DNA of 39,874 nucleotides from Methylobacterium trifolii. GTDB lineage: Bacteria; Pseudomonadota; Alphaproteobacteria; Rhizobiales; Beijerinckiaceae. How positions within the stretch are numbered: the stretch's first letter is position 1; each line of letters starts with the position of its first letter. The position numbers were made by a program, and so were the translations under genes. The stretch is from assembly GCF_022179685.1 (NCBI RefSeq), contig NZ_BPRB01000198.1, positions 1-39,874 on the forward strand. Direction: 5' to 3'. The notes beneath the pieces are model-generated. The model was not told the origin of the DNA, ran no database searches, and was given only the letters and a program-made list of their open reading frames with translations. Positions 33,512-39,874 of this stretch are shown in pieces.

Positions 33512-34452
33512 GCGATCGGTCCCGTCCTCAAAGCCTGCCAGTCCGAGGCCGCCAGCCGGTAGAGCACGTGGCGGGCAAGCGGGCTCCCCGCCTGCAACCC
33601 CGGATGGTCGAAATCCTCGGTGGCCACGTGCACCATGCCGAGCCGCTCCATCACCCTGCGCGAGGGCGCGTTGCCGGCGGCCGTGAAGGCCACCACGGAG
33701 TGGATGCCGCAGCGGCCGAACAGGTCGGCGAGGCTCAGGCGCGCGGCGCGGGTGGCGAGCCCCCGGCCCCAGCCGGCCGTGGCGAAACGCCAGCCCACCT
33801 CGACGCAATCCCCCGGCCGCTCGCCGCCGGTAAACGGCATCGCCCGCATCAGGCGCATGGCCCCGGCGAAACCGAGGAAGCGGCCGGCCTCCTCCACCGC
33901 CCAGGGTCCGAACCCGTCCGCCTCGAAGCGGCGGTCGAGGGCGCGGGCCTCCATCAGGCTCTCGGGCCGGCCTTTCGGGCTGGGGAAGTGACGCATCACC
34001 TCCGGGTCGGCGTTCAGGGCGGCGAAGGCCGCGTCGTCCGACCGGCGCCAGCGCCGGAGGAGGAGGTCGCCGTCGCGCAAGCCATCCGGGGCCGGCGGGG
34101 GTTTGAGGCTGCCGCGCCATTGCAGCGAGCGCCGGTTCAGCAGGGCGAGGTCGGCGCGGCCCGCGAGCACGGCCTCGCCGAGCTCGATGGCGCAGGACAG
34201 GCGCGCTTCCGGCATGTTGGCCCAGGCCGGCGGGGCGACGCTCTCCCGCCAGGGGCCGCCGCAGGCGTTGTCGAGGAGGATGCGGGCGAAGCAATGGTCG
34301 AGGCGCACCGGCCAGTCGGGGCGGGTCCGCGCCGCCTCGGGCAGGAGGCTGTCGACCAGACGGCGCCAGCGGGCCTGCTGCTCGGGCCGGGACGCGGCGG
34401 TCCCGAAGAGCGGCCCCGGCTCCGCGGGCAGCCGGCGCCCGGCCGCCCTCAC
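33508..34452 (-). CDS. GNAT family N-acetyltransferase with N-terminal extra domain
   Basis: The protein has 314 residues from a GTG at 34452 that overlaps the tsaD stop as GTGA. Residues about 1-135 are a separate conserved-looking module ([19 protein letters not shown] and [11 protein letters not shown]) which I have not matched to a named family. Residues about 140-314 form a GNAT domain of the RimJ-like type ([51 protein letters not shown]). It would transfer an acetyl group from acetyl-CoA to an unknown amine. The tight coupling to tsaD and gpsA is typical of this operon. Confidence 0.82.
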   Translation of the reverse strand: MRAAGRRLPAEPGPLFGTAASRPEQQARWRRLVDSLLPEAARTRPDWPVRLDHCFARILLDNACGGPWRESVAPPAWANMPEARLSCAIELGEAVLAGRADLALLNRRSLQWRGSLKPPPAPDGLRDGDLLLRRWRRSDDAAFAALNADPEVMRHFPSPKGRPESLMEARALDRRFEADGFGPWAVEEAGRFLGFAGAMRLMRAMPFTGGERPGDCVEVGWRFATAGWGRGLATRAARLSLADLFGRCGIHSVVAFTAAGNAPSRRVMERLGMVHVATEDFDHPGLQAGSPLARHVLYRLAASDWQALRTGPIA

Positions 34453-35504
34453 CCGGCCAGGGCTCCGGCGGCGGGCTTCTCGGCGAAGGGCCAGCGGGCG
34501 CGGGCAGGCGCAGTGAGGTCGTCGGTGAGCCCGAGGCGCAGGCGCTCCAGCCCGGCCCAGGCGATCATCGCGCCGTTGTCGCCGCACAGGGCCAGGGGCG
34601 GCGCCACGAAGCTCAGGCCCGCCTCGCCGGCCAGCGCCGCCAGCGCCCGGCGGATCGCGCCGTTGGCCGAGACGCCGCCGGCCGCCACGAGGGCGGTCGG
34701 GTGCCCGGCCACGCCCGAGAAGGCGCGCAGCGCCACGCGGGTCCGGTCCACCACCACGTCCACCACCGCGGCCTGGAAGCCGGCGCAGAGGTCGGCCACG
34801 TCGCGCTCGGCCAGCGGGGCGATCCGTTCCGCCTCGATGCGGAGCGCAGTCTTGAGGCCGGAGAGGGAGAAGTCGGCCTCGCGCCGGCCGAGCATCGGCC
34901 GCGGCAGGGAAAAGCGCTCCGGGTCGCCGGATTCGGCCATGCGCTCGACCTCGGGGCCGCCGGGATAGCCCAGCCCCAGGAGCTTGGCGATCTTGTCGAA
35001 GGCCTCGCCGATGGCGTCGTCGATGGTGGTTCCCAGGCGCACGTAGTCGCCCACGCCCTTGACCGCGACGAGCTGGGTGTGGCCGCCGGAGGCCAGCAGA
35101 AGCAGGTAGGGGAAGGCGAGGCCGTCCGTCAGCCGGGCGGTCAGCGCATGCGCCTCCAGGTGGTTGACGGCCAAGAGCGGCTTCCGGCTGACCAGCGACA
35201 GAGTCTTGGCGGTCACGAGGCCGATCAGCACCCCGCCGATCAGGCCGGGCCCGGCCGCCACCGCGATCCCGTCCAGCTCCTTCAGGCCGAGGCCCGCCCG
35301 GTCGAGGGCGCGGGCGATCAGCCGGTCGAGCACCTCCACGTGGGCGCGGGCGGCGATCTCCGGCACCACGCCGCCATAGGCCGCGTGCTCGGCGATCTGG
35401 CTCAGCACCTCGTTGGAGCGGATCAGGCCGCGCCCGTCCTCCCCCGGCGCGACGACCGCGGCCGCGGTCTCGTCGCAGGTCGTCTCGATGCCGAGCACGT
35501 TCAT
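34449..35504 (-). CDS. tsaD: tRNA N6-threonylcarbamoyladenosine transferase TsaD
   Basis: A 351-residue ASKHA-fold enzyme that, with TsaB and TsaE, transfers the threonylcarbamoyl group to A37 of ANN-decoding tRNAs. The start [18 protein letters not shown] is diagnostic. The metal-binding pair His115 and His119 lies in NHLEAHAL, and [21 protein letters not shown] and [13 protein letters not shown] follow as expected. The ATG at 35504 is chosen over an upstream start because it gives the family N terminus. It leads the tsaD-GNAT-gpsA-OGFr operon. The gene is essential in most bacteria. Confidence 0.96.
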   Translation of the reverse strand: MNVLGIETTCDETAAAVVAPGEDGRGLIRSNEVLSQIAEHAAYGGVVPEIAARAHVEVLDRLIARALDRAGLGLKELDGIAVAAGPGLIGGVLIGLVTAKTLSLVSRKPLLAVNHLEAHALTARLTDGLAFPYLLLLASGGHTQLVAVKGVGDYVRLGTTIDDAIGEAFDKIAKLLGLGYPGGPEVERMAESGDPERFSLPRPMLGRREADFSLSGLKTALRIEAERIAPLAERDVADLCAGFQAAVVDVVVDRTRVALRAFSGVAGHPTALVAAGGVSANGAIRRALAALAGEAGLSFVAPPLALCGDNGAMIAWAGLERLRLGLTDDLTAPARARWPFAEKPAAGALAG

Positions 35505-35585
35505 GGTGGTCGCGATCCTCTGCCGTCCCGGCATCGTACCCGGCCGCCGCGCCGGAGCAACGGCGGCAGGCCCCGACGAGGGGGT

Positions 35586-35795
35586 TCAGTCGACGGCGAC
35601 CATCACGTCGGAGGCCTTGACCACGGCGTAGGCCGAGCCGCCGGCGACGAGCTTGAGGGCGTCGACGGCCTCGTTGGTGATCGCGGCGGTGACGACTTGG
35701 CCGGGGCCGATCTCGATCTTCACGTGGGCCGTGGTGGCGCCCTTGTCGATGGAGACGACGGTGCCCTTGAGGACGTTGCGCGCGCTGATCTTCAT
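35586..35795 (-). CDS. Mop/TOBE single-domain molybdate-binding protein (molbindin)
   Basis: A 69-residue protein that is one complete Mop domain (SARNVLKGTVVSIDKGATTAHVKIE and the end KASDVMVAVD, read in parts). Such small molbindins assemble as hexamers or larger and bind molybdate or tungstate at subunit interfaces, serving as oxyanion buffers in the cytoplasm. It is a single gene, 81 bases upstream of tsaD on the same strand. No mod transporter genes are nearby. Confidence 0.88.
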   Translation of the reverse strand: MKISARNVLKGTVVSIDKGATTAHVKIEIGPGQVVTAAITNEAVDALKLVAGGSAYAVVKASDVMVAVD

Positions 35796-35879
35796 TGGTC
35801 TTCCGGAACTCCGACCGGCCGCGGCATGCGGCGTCGGCGCGTCCTATAGCACTCCGAATGCGCCTTGCGACTCGCCGAA

Positions 35880-36236
35880 TCAGGCCTCCGCTTCGTCCGG
35901 CTCCCCGTCCTCCGGGATCGGCCGCGCGCCCCAGGCCGCGAGCACGGCGTTGAGGTCGTCCAGGACGAAGTGGCGGGCGCTGTCGCGGTCGTAGCCGTCG
36001 TCCAGGAGGCCGTCGTAATCGGTGAAGACGTGGCGGGCATAGGCTGTGAGGGCGAGGCGCGCGGCGGTTTCCGCGGCGGCGCCCCGCAGGCCGGGGCTCA
36101 GGAGCGCCCGGTCGAGGATCGCGTCCGCCTCGAAGGCGGGCAGGCGCGGGGCGAGGCGCGCGAGCGCTCCCGCCAGGACCTCGCGGCGGTTGCCCGACTT
36201 CAGGATCGGTCCCCTCCCCTCACGCGACGACGCCAT
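35880..36236 (-). CDS. DUF2293 domain protein
   Basis: A 118-residue protein with the DUF2293 pattern: LARLAPRLPAFEADAILDRA, then TAYARHVFTDYDGLLDDG and DRDSARHFVLDDLNAVLAAWG. The function of this family is unknown; its conserved His, Tyr-Asp and Arg residues suggest a small helical binding domain. The start ATG at 36236 is preferred; a longer frame exists upstream without a ribosome site. The acidic tail (EDGEPDEAEA) is unconserved. Confidence 0.78.
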   Translation of the reverse strand: MASSREGRGPILKSGNRREVLAGALARLAPRLPAFEADAILDRALLSPGLRGAAAETAARLALTAYARHVFTDYDGLLDDGYDRDSARHFVLDDLNAVLAAWGARPIPEDGEPDEAEA

Positions 36237-36344
36237 AATTTCCGCTCCTGCACGCGGTATCGCGCGCGTCGAGTTCAGGGCCGGACCGATCCCGATGCAA
36301 GCATCGTGTCGGGACCGGCCGCGCCCCACGGGAGATCAACGTCC

Positions 36345-36614
36345 ATGCGCCACGCGCTCACCGCGCTCGCCCTCGCCGCATCGCTGGCAGCGAGCGCCGC
36401 CTCGGCGCAGGCCGCGCCGCCCAGCCCCGGCTCCAAGCCCGCCCGCAGCACCGCCGCGACCGGCCAGACCAAGCCGCCGGGCAGCGGGGGCGCGCCGATG
36501 AAGGCCGCCAACGAGGCGGCGATGCTTAAGGCGCAGAAGGCCTCCCAGGCCCGCGACAAGGCGTGGGACTCCAAGATGCACGACACCATGGGCTCGATCT
36601 GCCGGGGCTGCTGA
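36345..36614 (+). CDS. Small secreted protein with C-terminal CxxC
   Basis: An 89-residue protein with a Sec signal peptide (MRHALTALALAASLAASAAS, cut near AQA-APP). A Pro/Gly/Lys-rich linker is followed by a short charged helix (AAMLKAQKASQARDKAWDSK) and the ending ICRGC. GGAG lies about 10 bases before the ATG. I recognise no family. The CxxC at the very C terminus could bind a metal or heme or form a disulfide. It is convergent with rpsD and separated from it by a strong terminator. Confidence 0.7.
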   Translation: MRHALTALALAASLAASAASAQAAPPSPGSKPARSTAATGQTKPPGSGGAPMKAANEAAMLKAQKASQARDKAWDSKMHDTMGSICRGC

Positions 36615-36644
36615 GCCTCGGCACCACACCGGACGCGCGCCACG

Positions 36645-36673
36645 AAAAAGGGCCGCCCTCACGGGCGGCCCTT
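36645..36673 (-). terminator. Rho-independent terminator of rpsD
   Basis: The 11-bp perfect stem aagggccgccc (36648-36658) / gggcggccctt (36663-36673) has loop TCAC. On the minus strand it is followed by TTTTT. It lies 25 bases past the rpsD stop. Confidence 0.88.
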
Positions 36674-36698
36674 CGCATGTCCGAGAGAGCCGGACGGA

Positions 36699-37316
36699 TC
36701 AGCGGGAATAGAACTCGATCACGAGGTTGGGTTCCATCTGCACCGGGTAGGGCACCTCGGTGAGGCCCGGCACGCGGGTGACGCGGGCGGTCATCTTCTG
36801 GTGGTCGACCTCGATGTAGTCGGGCACGTCGCGCTCGGAGAGCTGGCTCGCCACGACGACGACCTCGAGCTGGCGCGAGGCTTCCTTGACCTCGATCAGG
36901 TCGCCCGGCTTCACGAGGTAGCTCGGGATGTTGACGCGCACGCCGTTGACCTTGACGTGGCCGTGGTTGACGAACTGGCGCGCGGCGAACGGCGTCGCGA
37001 CGAACTTCGACCGGTAGACCACGGCGTCGAGGCGGCGCTCGAGCAGGCCGATCAGGTTCTCGCTCGAATCGCCCCGCAGGCGGATCGCCTCGGCGTAGTA
37101 GCGGCGGAACTGCTTCTCGGTGATGTTGCCGTAATAGCCCTTGAGCTTCTGCTTGGCGCGCAGCTGCGTGCCGAAGTCGCTCATCTTGCCCTTGCGGCGC
37201 TGGCCGTGCTGGCCGGGGCCGTATTCGCGGCGGTTGACGGGGCTCTTCGGGCGGCCCCAAATGTTCTGGCCCATGCGGCGGTCGAGCTTGTGCTTGGCCT
37301 GAATCCGCTTCGACAT
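36699..37316 (-). CDS. rpsD: 30S ribosomal protein S4
   Basis: A 205-residue primary 16S rRNA-binding protein of the small subunit, also a translational regulator in some bacteria. The N terminus ([20 protein letters not shown]) and the S4 RNA-binding domain ([20 protein letters not shown], about 105-125) are clear, and it ends in IEFYSR as usual. It is the short alphaproteobacterial form lacking the zinc-finger cysteines. It is transcribed alone, with a strong terminator. Confidence 0.98.
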   Translation of the reverse strand: MSKRIQAKHKLDRRMGQNIWGRPKSPVNRREYGPGQHGQRRKGKMSDFGTQLRAKQKLKGYYGNITEKQFRRYYAEAIRLRGDSSENLIGLLERRLDAVVYRSKFVATPFAARQFVNHGHVKVNGVRVNIPSYLVKPGDLIEVKEASRQLEVVVVASQLSERDVPDYIEVDHQKMTARVTRVPGLTEVPYPVQMEPNLVIEFYSR

Positions 37317-37647
37317 GTCGCGTGTCCTCTCGTGAGAGTTGATCGAGGAACGCGCCCTCCTCTTCCCGCGGCATGGTGGAGCCCGGGACGACAGAGCGGG
37401 GTCGAGGCCGCTCGCGGGTGCGTATGAAAACGCCACGGGGCCCCGCAATGGAGCCCCGTCGACGAAGCGCGTCTCTAGTAGAGGCGGAGCCGCGGGTCAA
37501 CCTCGGGCGACCGCTGCGGGACGCGAGGCGGGCAGGCCGGCGGAATTCACGGGGCGCACCGCGGCGGAGTCGGGTTGCGGTGCGAACACCGCTCCAATAT
37601 ACTCTTTGCTATATTCCCGCGTCCCTTCGTGAGCGTTCAAACCAGCG
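37317..37647. other. Divergent promoter region rpsD/irr
   Basis: This 331-base gap contains no gene. The right end carries the irr promoter; the left side must hold the rpsD leader and promoter, which I cannot place with confidence. Confidence 0.5.
37575..37615 (+). promoter_or_regulatory. irr promoter with overlapping palindrome
   Basis: TTGCGG (37575-37580), 17-base spacer, TATACT (37598-37603) is a good sigma-70-type promoter, about 45 bases before the irr ATG. The -10 overlaps an inverted repeat AATATA (37596-37601) / TATATT (37610-37615), spaced by 8 bases, which would suit a repressor or autoregulation. Confidence 0.6.
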
Positions 37648-38160
37648 ATGTCCGATCTGGTGCCCCTGCAGGCCGTGCTCAGCGGCCGAATTCCGTCGAT
37701 CCAGGCGGATGCCTCCGGAGCGGGCCTTCGCGGCTGTCCGCTCTCCGACCTGCGCGACCGCCTGCGCCGCGCCGGCCTGCGGCCGACGCGCCAGCGCTTG
37801 TCCCTGGGCTGGCTCCTGTTCGGCCGCGGGGACCGTCACCTGACGGCGGAAATGCTCTACGACGAGGCGATGCGCGCCAAGGTGCCGGTCTCGCTGGCCA
37901 CCGTCTACAACACCCTGCACCAGTTCACCGAGGCCGGCCTGCTGCGCCAGCTCGCCCTGGACGGCTCGAAGGCCTATTTCGACACCAACCCGAGCGAGCA
38001 CCACCACTTCTTCCTCGAGGACGAGGGACAGGTGCTGGACATGCCCGATTGCGGCATCACCATCGATTCGCTGCCCGAGGCCCCCGAGGGCATGGAGATC
38101 GCCGGCGTCGAGGTCATCGTGCGCCTGCGCCGCCGGCCGGGCGTCCGCCGGGCGAGCTGA
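37648..38160 (+). CDS. irr: Iron response regulator Irr (Fur family)
   Basis: A 170-residue heme-responsive regulator that adjusts iron uptake and heme synthesis in alphaproteobacteria, being degraded or inactivated when heme is plentiful. It has a heme regulatory motif Cys30-Pro31 (RGCPLSDL), the winged-helix segment RRAGLRPTRQRLSLGWLLF, TVYNTLHQFTEAGLLRQ, and a His118-120 triplet (SEHHHFF), the known second heme/metal site. The Fur-type Cys pairs are absent, as in Irr. Its target genes could include the PepSY/TonB receptor 7 kb away, but I see no clear Irr box there. Confidence 0.95.
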   Translation: MSDLVPLQAVLSGRIPSIQADASGAGLRGCPLSDLRDRLRRAGLRPTRQRLSLGWLLFGRGDRHLTAEMLYDEAMRAKVPVSLATVYNTLHQFTEAGLLRQLALDGSKAYFDTNPSEHHHFFLEDEGQVLDMPDCGITIDSLPEAPEGMEIAGVEVIVRLRRRPGVRRAS

Positions 38161-38189
38161 TCGCATTTCAGCTTGATCTGAAACGCTCG

Positions 38190-38215
38190 AAGGCCCGGCA
38201 GCGTCCGGGTCTTTT
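38190..38215 (+). terminator. Terminator between irr and the SH3 gene
   Basis: A 9-bp stem with one G-T pair (38190-38198 with 38205-38213, loop cagcgt) is followed by T residues, 4 bases before the stop of the convergent SH3 gene. A second small perfect stem (tttcag/ctgaaa, 38166-38183) precedes it. Confidence 0.7.
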
Positions 38216-38218
38216 GCG

Positions 38219-38788
38219 TTATTCCACCCGCTCGTTCGGGTAGACCCCCCAGAGGCGGTTCTGCTTGATGTAGCCGTCCACGTCCCCGCGCTTGGACGGC
38301 AGGGCGACGACGAGCCGGCACCAGGTGCCGGAACAGGTCTTCACGCTGCCGATGACCCCCGCCTCCAAGCGCGCCTCGTCCTCGGCGCCGTCGTCGGCGC
38401 GCGCGCGCAGGGGGACCGCGGCCTGGGCCGTCGCCTTGTCCGCCGCCCGCGACGGCGTGACGATCGCGGTGCGCCGGCCCGAGAGCAGCGAGTGCAGCAC
38501 CCAGCCCTCGGTGCCCTCGGAATCCCGTATCCGGCGCCAGGTCTCGAACTCGGCCACGATCTCGACCGGCAGCCCCGCGCGCTGGAACACCCACAGGGTG
38601 CGGTGGTCTTTCGACGGCCCCTCGCGCAGGTTGACGCGATCGGTCTTCAGGCTGGCGTAACGGGGCAGCGGAAGCTTGGTGACGGGGCCCATGCCCGCCT
38701 CCGGCGCGGCCGGGGCCGCGGGTGCGGCCGAGGCCGGCGCCGCGAGGACGAGGGCGAGACCGATCAGGAAAAAGCGGGCCACACGCAT
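38219..38788 (-). CDS. SH3-domain periplasmic protein
   Basis: A 189-residue protein with a Sec signal peptide (MRVARFFLIGLALVLAAPAS, cut near SAA-PAA) and a bacterial SH3-like domain of the SH3_4 type: KTDRVNLREGPSKDHRTLWV, the PVEIVAEFETWRRIRD strand, and EGWVLHSLLSGRRTAIV. A second SH3-like half follows near VIGSVKTCSGTWCRL, with two Cys that may form a disulfide. Such proteins often bind peptidoglycan in the periplasm. The ATG has AGGAG 8 bases upstream. It is convergent with irr. Confidence 0.87.
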   Translation of the reverse strand: MRVARFFLIGLALVLAAPASAAPAAPAAPEAGMGPVTKLPLPRYASLKTDRVNLREGPSKDHRTLWVFQRAGLPVEIVAEFETWRRIRDSEGTEGWVLHSLLSGRRTAIVTPSRAADKATAQAAVPLRARADDGAEDEARLEAGVIGSVKTCSGTWCRLVVALPSKRGDVDGYIKQNRLWGVYPNERVE

Positions 38789-39057
38789 CGTCCGTCTCCT
38801 AGAGGTGTCCCCGGCGCAGGCGCCGATTCCGGCCGGCCGATTGTGTTCCGCCCTCGCTCTGATAGAGAGGCCGGAAGGCCCGCTGCCGGGCGCGGGCGTT
38901 CACGGATGCCGTACGATCCTGTCTCGCCGAGTCCGGTTAACGGACGCTTGCGGCCGGGAACCGGCGGCGCCCGCCGGGCGTCCGGATTCCGGGCGGACCG
39001 TGCGCCGGATGACGGGCAGCCGGCACGGGACCGGGCCTACATGACAGGGGAGGAGTG

Positions 39058-39874
39058 ATGACCTCGAAGCGCAAGCCGCTCGTCGTGGTGACGCGGCGCC
39101 TTCCGGACGCCGTCGAGACGCGCATGCGCGAACTCTTCGACGTGCGCCTCAGCCAGGACGACAAGGCGATGGGGACCGACGCCCTCGCCGCCGCCCTGCG
39201 CGAGGCCGACGTGCTGGTGCCCACCGTGACGGACGAGATCGATTCCGGCCTCCTGGCCCAGGCCGGCCCGAACCTGCGGCTGATCGCCAACTTCGGCAAC
39301 GGCGTCGACCACATCGACGTAGGCGTGGCGCTGGAGCGCGGCATCACCGTCACCAACACCCCCGGCGTCCTCACCGAGGACACCGCCGACATGACCATGG
39401 CGCTGATCCTCGCGGTCGCCCGCCGGGTCACGGAGGGCGCGCGCATCATCCCGGACGACGACTGGACCACCGGCTGGTCGCCGACCTGGATGCTCGGCCG
39501 GCGCATCACCGGCAAGCGGCTCGGCATCGTCGGGATGGGCCGGATCGGGCAGGCGCTGGCGCGCCGCGCCAAGGCGTTCGGCCTCCAGATCCACTACCAC
39601 AACCGCCGCCGCGTGCCGGCGGCCATCGAGAGCGGGCTGGACGCGACCTACTGGGAATCCCTCGACCAGATGCTGGCCCGCGTGGACATCGTCTCGGTGA
39701 ACTGCCCGCATACGCCGGCCACCTACCACCTGCTCTCGGCCCGCCGCCTCAAGCTGCTCAAGCCCGAGGCGATCGTGGTCAACACGGCCCGCGGCGAGGT
39801 GATCGACGAGAACGCGCTGGCCCGGCTGATCGAAGCCGGCGACGTCTCGGCCGCGGGCCTCGACGTGTTCGAGC
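39058..39874 (+). CDS. D-isomer 2-hydroxyacid dehydrogenase, partial at window end
   Basis: The first 272 residues of a protein that runs off the right edge (the family is usually 310-335). It begins with a strong ribosome site (GGGGAGGAG) before ATG 39058. Marks are the ANFGNGVDHIDV segment, the NTPGVLTEDTADMTMALILA loop, the Rossmann GMGRIG with NRRR after strand 2 (NADP preference), CPHTPATYHL, and NTARGEVID with the catalytic Arg. The catalytic Glu and His lie outside the window. It resembles glyoxylate/hydroxypyruvate reductases (GyaR/GhrB), which matter in C1 and glyoxylate metabolism; substrate is inferred. Confidence 0.92.
   Translation, partial: MTSKRKPLVVVTRRLPDAVETRMRELFDVRLSQDDKAMGTDALAAALREADVLVPTVTDEIDSGLLAQAGPNLRLIANFGNGVDHIDVGVALERGITVTNTPGVLTEDTADMTMALILAVARRVTEGARIIPDDDWTTGWSPTWMLGRRITGKRLGIVGMGRIGQALARRAKAFGLQIHYHNRRRVPAAIESGLDATYWESLDQMLARVDIVSVNCPHTPATYHLLSARRLKLLKPEAIVVNTARGEVIDENALARLIEAGDVSAAGLDVFE

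Noticed and set aside
1..39874. CRISPR arrays, tRNA or rRNA genes, insertion sequences, phage genes
   Set aside because: Nothing with regular spacers, cloverleaf ends, transposase motifs or phage structural motifs was seen on either strand.

Overview
The window reads as chromosomal DNA of a very GC-rich alphaproteobacterium (around 70% G+C by eye), most likely Methylobacteriaceae or a close Hyphomicrobiales relative. The main support is an iron response regulator of the Irr type (Fur family with a Cys-Pro heme regulatory motif), DUF2293 and OGFr_N-like proteins, and several TRAP carboxylate transporters. The genus is an inference. I see no rRNA, tRNA, CRISPR array, insertion sequence or phage gene.

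Layout. 1-132: a REP-like palindrome. 133-2200: an MFS exporter and a divergent AraC regulator. 2293-2961: an orphan membrane protein of lower G+C. 3050-6555: two divergent gamma-glutamyltransferases, one exported and one without a signal peptide. 6549-15284: a seven-gene minus-strand catabolic operon, in transcription order SDR dehydrogenase, split transketolase N and C halves, LtnD-like beta-hydroxyacid dehydrogenase, TRAP solute receptor DctP, fused TRAP membrane protein DctQM, full-length transketolase. A LysR regulator (15544-16440) lies just upstream. 16441-17738: an AT-rich, gene-poor stretch with one small secreted protein. 17739-21603: a plus-strand unit of a second DctP, a thiolase-like enzyme and an acyl-CoA synthetase. 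21632-27165: a complete Dpp-type peptide ABC operon. 27332-31399: a 1217-residue PepSY/TonB-receptor fusion and a DUF2946 protein. 31522-38160: mostly conserved housekeeping genes (EVE, OGFr-like, gpsA, GNAT, tsaD, Mop, DUF2293, rpsD, irr). 38219-39874: an SH3 protein and the start of a D-2-hydroxyacid dehydrogenase that runs off the end.

How the genes may work together. The most interesting unit is the 8.7 kb operon. A TRAP system imports a carboxylate, an NAD(P)-dependent LtnD-like enzyme and an SDR oxidise or reduce it, and a two-subunit transketolase plus a normal transketolase move a C2 unit into central metabolism. No kinase, aldolase, isomerase or dehydratase of the known tetronate or apiose pathways is present. 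The split transketolase has Tyr where ordinary transketolases have the conserved active-site His, so an unusual ketose or stereochemistry is plausible. The neighbouring DctP2-thiolase-ligase unit has no membrane transport component of its own and may share the first operon's DctQM.

The second notable item is the PepSY/TonB receptor fusion. An inner-membrane ferric-reductase-like domain is followed in the same frame by an internal signal peptide and a complete outer-membrane receptor. Both proposals are inferences from sequence and need experiments.
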